Part shown: piece by piece, positions 1 through 8,320 of the stretch
Position numbering within the stretch: the stretch's first letter is position 1
Layout of the letters: each line of letters begins with the position of its first letter
Source of the DNA: Streptoalloteichus tenebrarius
GTDB lineage: Bacteria; Actinomycetota; Actinomycetes; Mycobacteriales; Pseudonocardiaceae
Direction of reading: 5' to 3'
Assembly (NCBI RefSeq): GCF_024171885.1
Contig: NZ_JAMTCP010000037.1
Location: 1 to 64,000, forward strand
DNA: 64,000 nt
Position numbers and translations under genes: made by a program
The notes under the pieces: model-generated
What the model saw: only the letters and a program-made list of their open reading frames with translations
Database searches by the model: none
What the model was told of the DNA's origin: nothing

Positions 1-2
1 TG

Positions 3-650
3 TTCCAGATGTTGGCGCAGCAGAACGTGGAGGTCCTCAACACCGTCTTCGAACACCGGCCCGCCTCGGCACGCAAGATCGTGGTGACCTGTCCGCACTG
101 CTTCAACACCCTGGGCAACGAATACCCCGAGTTGGGTGGCCAGTTCGAGGTGGTGCACCACACCCAGTTGCTCAACCGGCTGGTGCGGGAGCGGCGGCTG
201 GTGCCGGTGGCGCCGTTGGGGGAGGACGTCACCTACCACGACCCGTGCTATCTGGGGCGGCACAACAAGGTGTATTCCCCGCCGCGGGAGCTGGTCGGGG
301 CCACCGGGGCGACGTTGCGGGAGATGCCGCGGCACGCCGACCGGGCGTTGTGTTGTGGCGCGGGTGGGGCGCGGATGTGGATGGAGGAGCGGGTCGGGAA
401 GCGGATCAATCTGGAGCGGGTGGACGAGGCGTTGGGCACCGCCCCGACCAAGATCGCTACGGGGTGTCCGTTCTGCCGGGTCATGATGACCGACGGCCTG
501 ACCGCCCGCCAGAACGAGAAGGCCGCCCCGGAGAGCGTCGAGGTGCTCGACGTGGCCCAGCTCCTGCTGACCGCCGTCAAGCGCGGCCAGGACGGCGGGA
601 ACGGCTCCGGCGACCGGACCTCGGTCGCCGAGGCCGCCGCCGGGGACTGA
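3..650 (+). CDS. (Fe-S)-binding oxidoreductase, CCG-domain C-terminal part (5' truncated)
   Basis: The reading frame is already open at the window edge, so only about the last 216 residues are visible. It carries the cysteine-rich CCG signature of heterodisulfide reductase HdrB/GlpC/LutA-like subunits: a CPHC-containing segment, then YHDPCYLGRHNKVY, then ALCCGAGGARMWMEE, then TGCPFCRVMM. These cysteines normally bind a non-cubane iron-sulfur cluster in membrane-associated electron-transfer proteins. In actinobacteria such proteins are usually 700 residues or more, with N-terminal ferredoxin domains, and those would lie upstream of this window. The acidic C-terminal tail is low complexity. The electron donor and acceptor cannot be told from the fragment. 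Confidence 0.85.
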   Translation, partial: FQMLAQQNVEVLNTVFEHRPASARKIVVTCPHCFNTLGNEYPELGGQFEVVHHTQLLNRLVRERRLVPVAPLGEDVTYHDPCYLGRHNKVYSPPRELVGATGATLREMPRHADRALCCGAGGARMWMEERVGKRINLERVDEALGTAPTKIATGCPFCRVMMTDGLTARQNEKAAPESVEVLDVAQLLLTAVKRGQDGGNGSGDRTSVAEAAAGD

Positions 651-680
651 GCGGCGACAACCACACCGACCCGATGACGA

Positions 681-716
681 GCGGGGCCGCGGCCGGGACA
701 CCGGCCGCGGCCCCGC
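681..716 (+). terminator. Rho-independent-type terminator after the Fe-S protein
   Basis: Perfect 16-bp arms (681-696 and 701-716) with a 4-base loop are followed by CGTTTTCG, 30 bases after the stop codon. This is a strong terminator for the upstream gene. Confidence 0.8.
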
Positions 717-876
717 CGTTTTCGTCGACCGGCGGATCCCCGCGTCGCCGCGACAACCGCCCGGTCGACCCCGCGAGCGTTCCTTCTCCGCTCCCGTTCC
801 CCCTCTTCCGCACGAATGCCCGGCCCCTCTCGACGGGCGGGGAAACCCAGGGCGAAAACGGGTTGGCGGCCGGTGC

Positions 877-1150
877 TAGCGTCCTCGAACGTCAGGCTGT
901 AGCCGAAACTGGGAGCAGCGCGGTGCTCAGCAGCGAGGACGACCTCTCGGAGTGATCCCGAGGGTTCCGACGTCCTGGAACTCGTAGCGCTTTCACGCGC
1001 CCACGCCGCGCCTCGCGAGCGACGCGACGCCGGCGTTGGTCTCCGTCACCCGTTCACCGGTCGTCGCCGCGCCCCCTCCGCCCCGTCCGCCGTCCACTCC
1101 GGACATGGGCCGGGCCCCGGCACGACCACGCCTGTCTCGTGAGGACGCCC
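877..1150 (+). promoter_or_regulatory. Long structured leader of the ABC-F gene (candidate attenuator)
   Basis: A TAGCGT hexamer at 877-882 could be a -10 box; no convincing -35 was seen. It would give a leader of about 260 bases. The leader contains a 10-codon ORF (923-955). The 8-mer CGTCCTCG at 880-887 is complementary to CGAGGACG at 934-941, which lies inside that ORF. A second possible hairpin (CTCGG with CCGAG) straddles the ORF stop codon. Mutually exclusive hairpins around a leader ORF are how many antibiotic-responsive ABC-F genes are controlled. The regulatory role here is inferred from layout only. Confidence 0.35.
923..955 (+). CDS. Candidate 10-codon leader peptide upstream of ABC-F
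   Basis: GTG start with GGGAG seven bases upstream; the product reads V-L-S-S-E-D-D-L-S-E and stops at TGA 953-955. Its codons overlap one arm of a possible stem (934-941 with 880-887), so translation would change folding of the leader. It is not conserved in any way that can be judged from one sequence, and a chance ORF is quite possible. Confidence 0.3.
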   Translation: MLSSEDDLSE

Positions 1151-2797
1151 ATGTTCGATCCCGCCATCGTCTGCACGCATCTCACCTTCCACTGGCCGGA
1201 CGACACCCCGTTGTTCACCGACCTGTCCTTCTCCGTCGGCGCCGGGCGCACCGGCCTCATCGGACCGAACGGCGCGGGCAAGAGCACGTTGCTGCGCCTG
1301 GTCGCGGGCGAACTGACCCCCGCATCCGGCACCGTCGCCGTGCAGGGCTCGCTGGCCTACCTGCCGCAGACCCTGCCGTTGGCGGTGGACGGCACCGTGG
1401 AGGACGTCCTGGGCATCGCCCCCGTCCGCGCGGCGCTGCGCGCCATCGAGTCGGGAGACGCCGCGGAGGAGCACTTCGCCGTGGTCGGCAACGACTGGGA
1501 CATCGAGGAACGCGCCCGCGCCGAGCTGTCCCGGCTCGGCGTGGGCGACGTCGACCTCGACCGTCCACTGAGGACACTCAGTGGCGGCGAGGTGGTCTCG
1601 CTGGGCCTGGCGGCGCGGCTGCTGGAGCGCCCCGACGTGCTCCTCCTCGACGAGCCCACGAACAACCTCGACCTGGCCGCCCGCGAACGGCTGTACGCGG
1701 TGGTCGAGGAGTGGCGCGGGTGCCTGCTGGTCGTCAGCCACGACCGCGCGCTCCTCGACATGGTGGACCGCGTCGCCGAGCTGGGCCCCTGGTCGGTCCA
1801 GCTCCACGGCGGGAACTTCACCGCGTACGAGGAGGCGGTCCGCCAGGAGCAGGACGCCGCCGAGCAGGCCGTCCGCACGGCGCGGGCCGACCTCCGCCGC
1901 CAGCGGCGGGAGGAGAGGGAGGCCAGGGAGCGCGCCGAGCGGCGGGCGGGGACCGCGCGGCGCAACCAGTCCTCGCTCGGGCTGCCCAAGATCGTCGCCG
2001 GTGCGCGGCGGCGGAAGGCGCAGGAGTCGGCGGGGCGCTCCGCGGACGTGCACGCCCAGCGGGTGACCGAGGCCAGGGACCGGCTGGCCGAGGCGAGCCA
2101 GCGGATCAGGGACGAGGCGAGGATCGTGGTCGCCCTGCCCGCCACCCGGGTCCCGGCCGGCAGCACGGTGCTGACCTGCGAGGGGGTGAACGTGGGGTTC
2201 GACGGCCGGGGCCGGGTGTTCGGCGACGACGGGTTCGACCTGTCGATCAGGGGCCCGGAGCGGCTGGCGCTGGTCGGGTCGAACGGCGCGGGCAAGTCCA
2301 CCCTGCTCCGGCTCGTCCAGGGGAGCCTCACGCCGGACACGGGCGTGATCCGCCGGGCCGAGGGCAGGGTGGCGCACCTGACCCAGCGGCTCGACCTCCT
2401 CGATCCCGCGTGGACGGTCGCGGAGAGCCTGCGCCGGTTCGCGCCGGAGCTGCCCGAGACCCAGCTCCGGCACCGCCTCGCCCAGTTCCTGTTCACCGGG
2501 GACCGCATCCACCTGCCGGTGTCCGCGCTGTCCGGAGGGGAGCGGCTGCGCGCCACCCTGGCCTGCGTCCTGAACGCCGAGCCCGCGCCGCGACTGCTCC
2601 TGCTCGACGAGCCGACGAACAACCTCGACCTGGTCAGCGTCGACCAACTCGAAAGCGCGCTCAACGCCTACGAGGGCGCCTTCCTCGTGGTGAGCCACGA
2701 CCGGGCCTTCCTGTCCCGGATCGGGATCACGCGGTGGCTGGAGCTGTCCGACGGCGCGCTCCACGAGGTCGGGGCGTCCAAGAACGAGCAGGACTAG
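1151..2797 (+). CDS. ABC-F family ATP-binding cassette protein (ribosome protection type)
   Basis: About 548 residues with two soluble ATPase domains and no membrane segments, the standard ABC-F build. Domain 1 has Walker A GPNGAGKST (near 36), signature LSGGE (near 144) and LLLDEPTNNLDL. Domain 2 has GSNGAGKST, LSGGERLRATLAC and a second LLLDEPTNNLDL. The charged, arginine-rich linker between them (about 225-330) is the part that reaches into the ribosome in antibiotic-resistance ABC-F proteins such as OleB, TlrC and VmlR. I chose ATG 1151 because GTGAGGA at 1139-1145 fits better as its ribosome binding site than as a start; GTG 1139 is the alternative. It stands alone behind a long leader, which suggests drug-inducible expression. 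The antibiotic is unknown. Confidence 0.88.
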   Translation: MFDPAIVCTHLTFHWPDDTPLFTDLSFSVGAGRTGLIGPNGAGKSTLLRLVAGELTPASGTVAVQGSLAYLPQTLPLAVDGTVEDVLGIAPVRAALRAIESGDAAEEHFAVVGNDWDIEERARAELSRLGVGDVDLDRPLRTLSGGEVVSLGLAARLLERPDVLLLDEPTNNLDLAARERLYAVVEEWRGCLLVVSHDRALLDMVDRVAELGPWSVQLHGGNFTAYEEAVRQEQDAAEQAVRTARADLRRQRREEREARERAERRAGTARRNQSSLGLPKIVAGARRRKAQESAGRSADVHAQRVTEARDRLAEASQRIRDEARIVVALPATRVPAGSTVLTCEGVNVGFDGRGRVFGDDGFDLSIRGPERLALVGSNGAGKSTLLRLVQGSLTPDTGVIRRAEGRVAHLTQRLDLLDPAWTVAESLRRFAPELPETQLRHRLAQFLFTGDRIHLPVSALSGGERLRATLACVLNAEPAPRLLLLDEPTNNLDLVSVDQLESALNAYEGAFLVVSHDRAFLSRIGITRWLELSDGALHEVGASKNEQD

Positions 2798-2822
2798 CAC
2801 CGATCACAGGGACTGACACCCT

Positions 2823-2914
2823 GTTACAAGTAGTGCTGTCTACTGGTCTACTGGTAGCGCTGTAGACCAGTAGACAGCACTACAGACCTGTAACGCTGTA
2901 GACCAGTAGACAGC
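2823..2914. repeat. Large inverted repeat with an extra direct copy (3 copies of a 16-mer core)
   Basis: Positions 2830-2851 and 2862-2883 are perfect 22-bp inverted arms around a 10-base loop. An outer GTTACA/TGTAAC pair (2823-2828, 2889-2894) extends the stem. The core TAGACCAGTAGACAGC occurs at 2863-2878 and again at 2899-2914, and inverted at 2835-2850. The two direct copies extend to 21 identical bases, spaced 36 bp. The block is much richer in A+T than its surroundings. It could terminate the ABC-F gene, be an operator array, or be the end of a mobile element; the decayed transposase begins right beside it. Confidence 0.8.
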
Positions 2915-2939
2915 GCCCAGCGGGACCAGGCGGTGTCCC

Positions 2940-3530
2940 CTACTGCGTTATCGCAGCCACAGGACGATCGCGGCGATGATGAGTCAGGGCGATCTGGTCG
3001 CCACGCTCCGGACAGACGAACGCGACGCGTGCGCGGCGCCGTGCGGGTTGACGGGTGCGAGTACGCCTCTCCGCGATCACCGCCTCCGGCCGGACACGGG
3101 GATGCCCCCGGTCCGGGGCGGGCAACGCGGATGTCGTCAAGCCGTGGCAGCGGTTGCGGGTTGTCCCCGCCCTGACCGGGTGGGACCAGGATCCGACCAG
3201 GATCCGCATCGGCAGTCCACGTCCGTCGACCGCGAGGTGGATCGTGGCGCACGGTCCGCCCCGGGACTGGCTGAGCCCTTCCCCGCTGACGGCGAGGGCC
3301 TCGACCCCGACAGCGGCAGCCCCCTTCTCCGGGCGCCGGCGGCGTGGTGGCGGACCCGGACCAGGCTGGAGTCAACGCTGGTGATCCACTCCATCCCGCC
3401 AACCGCGTCGTCCTGGACGATGACTCGATCGACGTTCACTCGATCGAGGACGCGCTGGTACGGAGTGCCGCGCTCCCGGGCCGTGCGACCCGCGCCCCGC
3501 CGGCCGCACGGCGCGCGTCGGGGCCGCCGA
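2940..3530 (-). pseudogene. Decayed IS5-type (DDE) transposase
   Basis: Reading the minus strand, three frames in turn give recognisable transposase pieces. The first is WITSVDSSLVRVRHHAAGARR (3340s-3410), near the first catalytic Asp. The second is LSQSRGGPCATIHLAVDGRG, with LPMRILV after it. The third is a GDNPQPLPRLDDIRVARPGP-like stretch and EAVIAERR, ending near FVCPERGDQIA. The order matches IS5/IS1182-like actinobacterial transposases, but no single frame is open throughout and the N-terminus is missing. It is non-functional. Confidence 0.7.
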
Positions 3531-3574
3531 CAACACACCGATGTGGACAGTCCACAGTGGTCAGTTGAGACCGG

Positions 3575-4363
3575 TCAGTCGAGGGGCTCGATCTCGTCCA
3601 GCAGTTCCCGGATCGCGGTGACCAGACGACGGTGTCCGGCCGGCATCACCGTCAGCCACGTCCCGTCGTCGCGGGACCGGCGGAGCTGCGCGTACCGCCC
3701 ACCGGCGGTGTCGTGGAAGCCGACGACCCGCCTGGCGCGACGGCACGGGCCGTAGGCGTCGTCGACACTCGCCCCGAACTGGCCGAACCAGCCGGCCCCC
3801 TCCAGCATCCGCACCAGGGCGCGGGCGGTCGGCGCGGGCTCCCCCCGTTCGGCCAGCCGCTCGGCCAGCGCGCCGGGGTCGCCCGCGCAGGTGTCGACGG
3901 CGGCGTCGAAGACGTCCGCGCGCACGCTCAGCGCGTCGCCGGGCCCGGCGGGGACGTGGCCGGCGAGCGCCACGAGCTGGTCCACGATCTGGTAGTCCCG
4001 CAGCAGGCTCAGGCACACGTCGTCGGCGACGCGCACCGCGAGCGTCCCGATCTCACCCCGCACGGCGGCGACGGCGCGCACGTGCCGGTCCAGCCACAGG
4101 TGGGCGTCGACCGACCAGTGCCAGTGCGCCAACAGGTCGAGCGCGAGGTCCAGCTCCTCGGTCGGCCCCCGGTGGTCGGCGAACCCCCGCTCCCGCAACC
4201 TGGCCAGGCCGCAGGTGCTGACCCGCTGCCGCTCCTCCCAGGTGCGGCCCGGGCTGGGCAGGCCGAGCGGGGCCGGGGTCGGGCCGAGCCGGAGGTACTC
4301 CCAGCACACGTCCAGCTCGGTCACCGACATCAGCATCGACGGCGGCAGCCCGGCGGCGCTCAC
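3575..4363 (-). CDS. espG: EspG-family ESX secretion-associated chaperone
   Basis: 262 residues if it starts at GTG 4363, whose GTGA overlaps the stop of the upstream PPE-like gene; ATG 4336 and ATG 4330 are alternatives. The sequence (LMSVTELDVCWEYLRLG near the start, then LTVMPAGHRRLVTAIRELL near the end) resembles actinobacterial EspG proteins. These cytosolic chaperones bind the tip of a PPE protein in a PE-PPE heterodimer and hand it to a type VII secretion machine. It is the third gene of a PE-like/PPE-like/EspG operon, which fits that job closely. No EccB/C/D/E core gene lies in the window, so the client would use a secretion system encoded elsewhere. Confidence 0.75.
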   Translation of the reverse strand: MSAAGLPPSMLMSVTELDVCWEYLRLGPTPAPLGLPSPGRTWEERQRVSTCGLARLRERGFADHRGPTEELDLALDLLAHWHWSVDAHLWLDRHVRAVAAVRGEIGTLAVRVADDVCLSLLRDYQIVDQLVALAGHVPAGPGDALSVRADVFDAAVDTCAGDPGALAERLAERGEPAPTARALVRMLEGAGWFGQFGASVDDAYGPCRRARRVVGFHDTAGGRYAQLRRSRDDGTWLTVMPAGHRRLVTAIRELLDEIEPLD

Positions 4364-5241
4364 TGGCGCGCCGTCCGTCGGGGTCCGCCGGCGTCCGGCG
4401 CGTCCCGGAGGCGTTCTCCCGGAAGCACCAGGTACCGCACGACCTGCTCGCGTTCGTCCAACCGCGCGCCGCGCGGCACGGAGAGCCCACCGCCCGACGC
4501 GAGGACGGGCAGGTTCCCGAGCCCGGACGGCACGGACGGGACGGGCGGTGGCAGATCGGGGTCCGGGAGGTCCTCGCGGTGCGCGCACAGGCAGACGTCC
4601 GGGTCGCACCGGTCGGCGGCGCACCCGCGCGGCGTGGCCCCGTCGCGGGCGCCGGGCGGCGTGTCGGCCAGGGCGATCACCCGTGTCGACGGCGGCTCCG
4701 GCAACCGGGGCAGGGCTTCGAGGGCGCACCGGGCGGCGCTCTCGTACGCCTGGAGCGCCAGGGTCGCGGCGGCGTCCCGTTCCCGCTCCTGGCGCGCCCG
4801 CTCCCCCAGGTCGACGCGGCCGCTCGTCACCGAGGCGAAGCGCCCCAGGTCCGGCGCGGCGTCCCGGTCGGCCGGCGGCTCCGGCCCGGTTGGCTGGGCG
4901 AGCTGGTCCAGCGCGTCGCGCGCCTCCTCGAACCGCGCGACGAGGTCGTCCAACCGGGCGCACGCGGTGACGCAGGCGTCCTCGACCTCCCGCGTCCAGC
5001 CCCCGTCCGGGAGCGCCGGGCAGGCCACGGTCCCCGGGCCCGCGCCGGGCCAGTCCGCGCCGATCTCCCGGAAGGCCGACCGCAGGATCTCGTCCGACTC
5101 CGCCATCCGCCGGCCGACCTCGCGTAACGCCCGCTGGGCCTCACGCAGCGCCGGCGCGCCCGGCCCCGCCAGGAACCACCCCCGCTTCTCCCGGAGGGGG
5201 AAGCCCTCGAACCGGTGGAACCGCACCTCTGGCCCGCTCAT
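4360..5241 (-). CDS. PPE-like WXG-containing type VII secretion substrate
   Basis: 293 residues. The N-terminal ~120 residues are predicted helical and contain IGADWPGAG, a W-P-G turn like the WXG motif of PPE/WXG100 helical hairpins. A helical middle, a proline-rich linker (PDPDLPPPVPSVPSG) and a short C-terminal part follow. Ten bases separate it from the upstream PE-like gene, and it overlaps the EspG gene by 4 bases. PPE proteins pair with a PE partner and are recognised by EspG, so the gene order itself supports the call. What the exported protein does outside the cell is not evident. Confidence 0.65.
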   Translation of the reverse strand: MSGPEVRFHRFEGFPLREKRGWFLAGPGAPALREAQRALREVGRRMAESDEILRSAFREIGADWPGAGPGTVACPALPDGGWTREVEDACVTACARLDDLVARFEEARDALDQLAQPTGPEPPADRDAAPDLGRFASVTSGRVDLGERARQERERDAAATLALQAYESAARCALEALPRLPEPPSTRVIALADTPPGARDGATPRGCAADRCDPDVCLCAHREDLPDPDLPPPVPSVPSGLGNLPVLASGGGLSVPRGARLDEREQVVRYLVLPGERLRDAPDAGGPRRTARQ

Positions 5242-5250
5242 CCCCGCCCC

Positions 5251-5685
5251 CTACTCCGGGACTGACGCCCCGGGGGACGACGGCGCGGCGTCGCCGTCCT
5301 GGCCGTGGTCGGCTCCCCGCCCGGACGACGAGGTGATCTCGTCCTCCGAGTAGCCGTACCGGCGGGCGGCCGCGGCGAGGTCGGCCGCGGTGGCGAGGAG
5401 GTTCTCGGTGTACTGCCACCACCGCGCGAAGTAGGAGTCCTCGCCGTCCCGCAGCCGGTGGGCGAGGACGCGCGCGGCGTCCGAGGAGACCGGGTCCTCC
5501 GCCAGCGGCGGCGCGGTCAGGTCCGACGCCACGGAGGTCAGCAACGCCCGCAGCTCCCGCGCCTCCCGCACGAGCACGGCCCTGGCCTGGAGGACGTTGT
5601 CCCGCCGCACGCCGACGATCCGTTCCCGGGGCGCCCACGCGCCGGAGACGACGCCATCGCACGATTCCACACCGGCCACGAGCAC
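5251..5685 (-). CDS. PE-domain-like type VII secretion substrate
   Basis: 144 residues and mostly helical. It has an EDPVSSDAA segment near 62-70, which is common in actinobacterial PE-like proteins. The helices are followed by RYGYSEDEI near residue 115, matching the Y-x-x-x-D/E export signal that sits C-terminal to the PE hairpin. A short acidic, disordered tail follows. It is the first gene of the PE/PPE/EspG operon and its likely partner is the next gene. The start at ATG 5685 is the first Met of the frame; GTG codons downstream are possible. Confidence 0.65.
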   Translation of the reverse strand: MLVAGVESCDGVVSGAWAPRERIVGVRRDNVLQARAVLVREARELRALLTSVASDLTAPPLAEDPVSSDAARVLAHRLRDGEDSYFARWWQYTENLLATAADLAAAARRYGYSEDEITSSSGRGADHGQDGDAAPSSPGASVPE

Positions 5686-5912
5686 TTCCCCCTTTGTCGA
5701 CCCCTCGACCTCGGCACGACCGTATCAACATCTTCACGGCCACGACCCGGAACACGGAAGTCCCCACGAGATCACCCGGATGGAGGGAAAGGAGGGGCCG
5801 GACCAAAAACGGCGGCGGCGACGGAATTGCGCCCCCACCGTCACCACCGCCTCTACCACGGGTTATGTCGCGGGACGGCGACGGCCGCGACACTGCCGCC
5901 CAGCCGGGCAGC

Positions 5913-5942
5913 ACCGTTGCCCGGAGTTCCCCGGGCAACGGT
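5913..5942. terminator. Hairpin in the 5686-6064 intergenic region
   Basis: Perfect 12-bp arms (5913-5924, 5931-5942) around a 6-base loop, between the permease and PE-like genes, which both run on the minus strand. It probably ends the permease transcript. Apart from this and the hairpin over the permease stop codon, the ~380-base gap must hold the promoter of the PE operon; I see no gene in it. Confidence 0.5.
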
Positions 5943-6056
5943 CACACCTCGAAATCGGCCACCCCTGCTGCACTCGTACGAAAAGGGGTGTGACAGGAGG
6001 AGTAATTTCCCCGCCGACCAACAGGACTACCCCGGTGATTCGCGCCGCCCCTGGCG

Positions 6057-6075
6057 CGGCGCCATTACGGCGCCG
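6057..6075. terminator. Small hairpin over the permease stop codon
   Basis: CGGCGCC and GGCGCCG flank a 5-base loop that includes part of the stop codon of the NCS1 permease. It may add to termination or protect the 3' end. Confidence 0.35.
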
Positions 6076-7519
6076 ATTCGCCCGCGACTTCCGGCGAAGG
6101 CCCCGTCCCGCCCGTCGGGGCGGCCACCCTGACCTCCGTGTCGACGCCGGGCACGACCCTGCCCCGCATCGCGACCCAGTAGGCCAGCCCCGAAACGGCG
6201 AGCCCGAGCAGCCAGGCGACGTCCGCCCCACCGAGCGCCGGCGCGACGAACCCGGTGAACACGCCGGGGACGTTGGCGAACGGGATCTGCACGAGCACGC
6301 CCAGGGCGTAGGCCACCAGCGCCGGCACGCACCACCGGCCGTAGACGCCGTCCGGGTCGTAGATCGCGGTGAAGTCGTACCGCTCCTTGCGCACTGCGTA
6401 GAAGTCGACGAGGTTGATCGCGCTCCACGGCGTGAGGAAGTAGAGCAGGAACTCCAGGAACAACACGAAGTTCCGCAGGAAGTCACCCCGGCCCAGCACG
6501 CCGACGGTGGCGCCGAGGGCCGCCACGATCAGCACGTAGGAGATCCGCGCGGCGCGGGACAACGCCACCCGACGCGTGAACGCCGTCAGCGTGGTCGCCA
6601 TCGACATGTAGCCGCCGTAGATGTTGAGCACGTTGACGGTGAACTTGCCGAGGGCGATCGCCAACAGCAGCGGCACGACCAGGAACTCGGGGCCGAGGCC
6701 GACGATGTAGGCGACCTCCCTGCCCTTGAACGCCCCGCCGGCCACGGCGTAGGCGAGGGCCCCGAACGACATCGCCCAGACCGCGCCCAGCACGGTCCCG
6801 CCGTAGGTCCACCAGAACGCGGCCCGCACCGAGGTGGCCGACGGGAGGTAGCGCGACGTGTCGGCCACGTACGGGCCGAACGTGAGCTGCCAGGACGCCG
6901 TCAGGGACAACGCGAGCAGGAACGCCGGGAGGTCCAGGTGCGGGGCCGCGAGCACCGCGCCCACGTCCTGCGTGGTCACCAACCGCACCGACAGGTAGAC
7001 GAACACCACGACCGACAGCGCCGAGGCGACCCAGCCGAACCGGTGGATGAGGCGGTACCCGACGATCGCGAACAGCGCGGACAGGCCCGCGTAGAGCACG
7101 ATGCCGACGTCGACCGGCAGGCCGGTGACGCCCGAGACGGCCTGCCCGCCGAGCACGCTGCCGCTGGCGAAGAACCCCAGGTACATCACCACGACCAGCA
7201 CCAACGGCAGGGCCGCGCCGAAGACCCCGAACTGCGCGCGGCTCTGGATCATCTGCGGCACCCCGAGCCGGGGCCCCTGCGCCGCGTGCAGCGCCATCGG
7301 CGCGCCGCCCAGGGCGTTGCCCGCGACCACCGCCACGAGCGCCCACAGCGGGTGCAGGCCCACCACGACGGTCAACGCGCCGGTGACCGCGGCGGTGATC
7401 TGCATGTTCGCCGCGAACCACAGGCTGAACAGACTGCTCGGGTGACCGTGTCGCTCCGACTCCGGAACCGGGTCGATGGACCGGCGTTCGACCTCCCATG
7501 ACGCCCCGTGACCAGCCAA
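6065..7519 (-). CDS. NCS1 family nucleobase/hydantoin permease
   Basis: An integral membrane protein with about 12 hydrophobic segments. It matches the cytosine/purine/hydantoin NCS1 family, for example in the N-terminal FSLWFAANMQITAAVTGAL and the following GNALGGAPMALHAAQGPRLG. These are sodium- or proton-coupled importers of pyrimidines, purines, hydantoins or allantoin. I prefer TTG 7519 because GGAGGT sits six bases upstream (7525-7530), giving 484 residues; the longest frame begins at ATG 7594. It stands alone, but a pyrimidine/hydantoin degradation operon lies 9 kb away, making uracil, hydantoin or allantoin plausible substrates. Confidence 0.85.
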   Translation of the reverse strand: MAGHGASWEVERRSIDPVPESERHGHPSSLFSLWFAANMQITAAVTGALTVVVGLHPLWALVAVVAGNALGGAPMALHAAQGPRLGVPQMIQSRAQFGVFGAALPLVLVVVMYLGFFASGSVLGGQAVSGVTGLPVDVGIVLYAGLSALFAIVGYRLIHRFGWVASALSVVVFVYLSVRLVTTQDVGAVLAAPHLDLPAFLLALSLTASWQLTFGPYVADTSRYLPSATSVRAAFWWTYGGTVLGAVWAMSFGALAYAVAGGAFKGREVAYIVGLGPEFLVVPLLLAIALGKFTVNVLNIYGGYMSMATTLTAFTRRVALSRAARISYVLIVAALGATVGVLGRGDFLRNFVLFLEFLLYFLTPWSAINLVDFYAVRKERYDFTAIYDPDGVYGRWCVPALVAYALGVLVQIPFANVPGVFTGFVAPALGGADVAWLLGLAVSGLAYWVAMRGRVVPGVDTEVRVAAPTGGTGPSPEVAGESAP

Positions 7520-7659
7520 GGCGCACCTCCCGTCGCACACGTGGAGGGTCCATTCCGGACCATGCGGGGGACGAAAGGAAGTGGCCTGGCCCACATGCCG
7601 TCTCGCATCCCAGACGGGTGTGCGCCGGGCGGGCGCGGGCCGCTCGGCGGAACGGCCGG

Positions 7660-8304
7660 TCAGGACCTGAGGTAGTGGAGGACGGCGAGCACCCGCCGGT
7701 GGTCGTCCTCGGACGGCGGCAACCCCAGCTTGGCGAAGATGTTGGTGACGTGCTTCTCCACCGATCCGCCGCTGAGCGACAGCTCCCTGGCGATCGCGGC
7801 GTTGGAGCGGCCCTCCGCCATCAGGCCCAGCACGTCCCGCTCCCGCGCGGTGAGCGCCTCGACCACCGAGGACCGGGTGGTGCCGCGCAGCAGCCTGCTC
7901 ACCACCTCGGGGTCGAGGACCGTCTCGCCGGCGGCGATCCTGGTCAGCGCGTCCACGAAGTCCCGCACGTCGGCCACCCGGTCCTTGAGCAGGTAGCCCA
8001 CGCCCTCGGACCGTGTCGCGAGCAGCTCGGCCGCGTACCGGGTCTCCACGTACTGGGAGAACACGAGCACGCCCAGCTCGGGGTGCTCCGCGCGGAGCGC
8101 GATGGCCGCGCGCAGCCCCTCGTCGGTGTGGGTGGGCGGCATCCGGACGTCGACCACGACGACGTCCGGCCGGTGCTCCGCCACGGCCCCGCGCAGCGCC
8201 TCGCCGTCGCTGACGGCGGCGACCACCTCGTGCCCGCGCCTGGTCAGCAGCTCGACGAGGCCGTCCCGCAGCACCACGGAGTCCTCCGCGATCACGATGC
8301 GCAT
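7660..8304 (-). CDS. NarL/LuxR-family response regulator
   Basis: 214 residues. The N-terminal receiver domain (MRIVIAEDSVVLRDGL, then DVVVVDVRMPP with the phospho-acceptor Asp) is followed by a C-terminal LuxR-type helix-turn-helix (ERDVLGLMAEGRSNAAIARE). It is cotranscribed with the histidine kinase, which ends 16 bases upstream. It should bind DNA when phosphorylated. The signal and target genes are not shown by the sequence, and the neighbours are unrelated housekeeping-type genes. Confidence 0.93.
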   Translation of the reverse strand: MRIVIAEDSVVLRDGLVELLTRRGHEVVAAVSDGEALRGAVAEHRPDVVVVDVRMPPTHTDEGLRAAIALRAEHPELGVLVFSQYVETRYAAELLATRSEGVGYLLKDRVADVRDFVDALTRIAAGETVLDPEVVSRLLRGTTRSSVVEALTARERDVLGLMAEGRSNAAIARELSLSGGSVEKHVTNIFAKLGLPPSEDDHRRVLAVLHYLRS

Positions 8305-8320
8305 GGCGTGCTGGTTCTCC

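Noticed and set aside
1046-2800. 584-codon minus-strand frame opposite the first ABC-F gene
   Set aside because: Composition-driven shadow frame; the plus strand has all ABC motifs.
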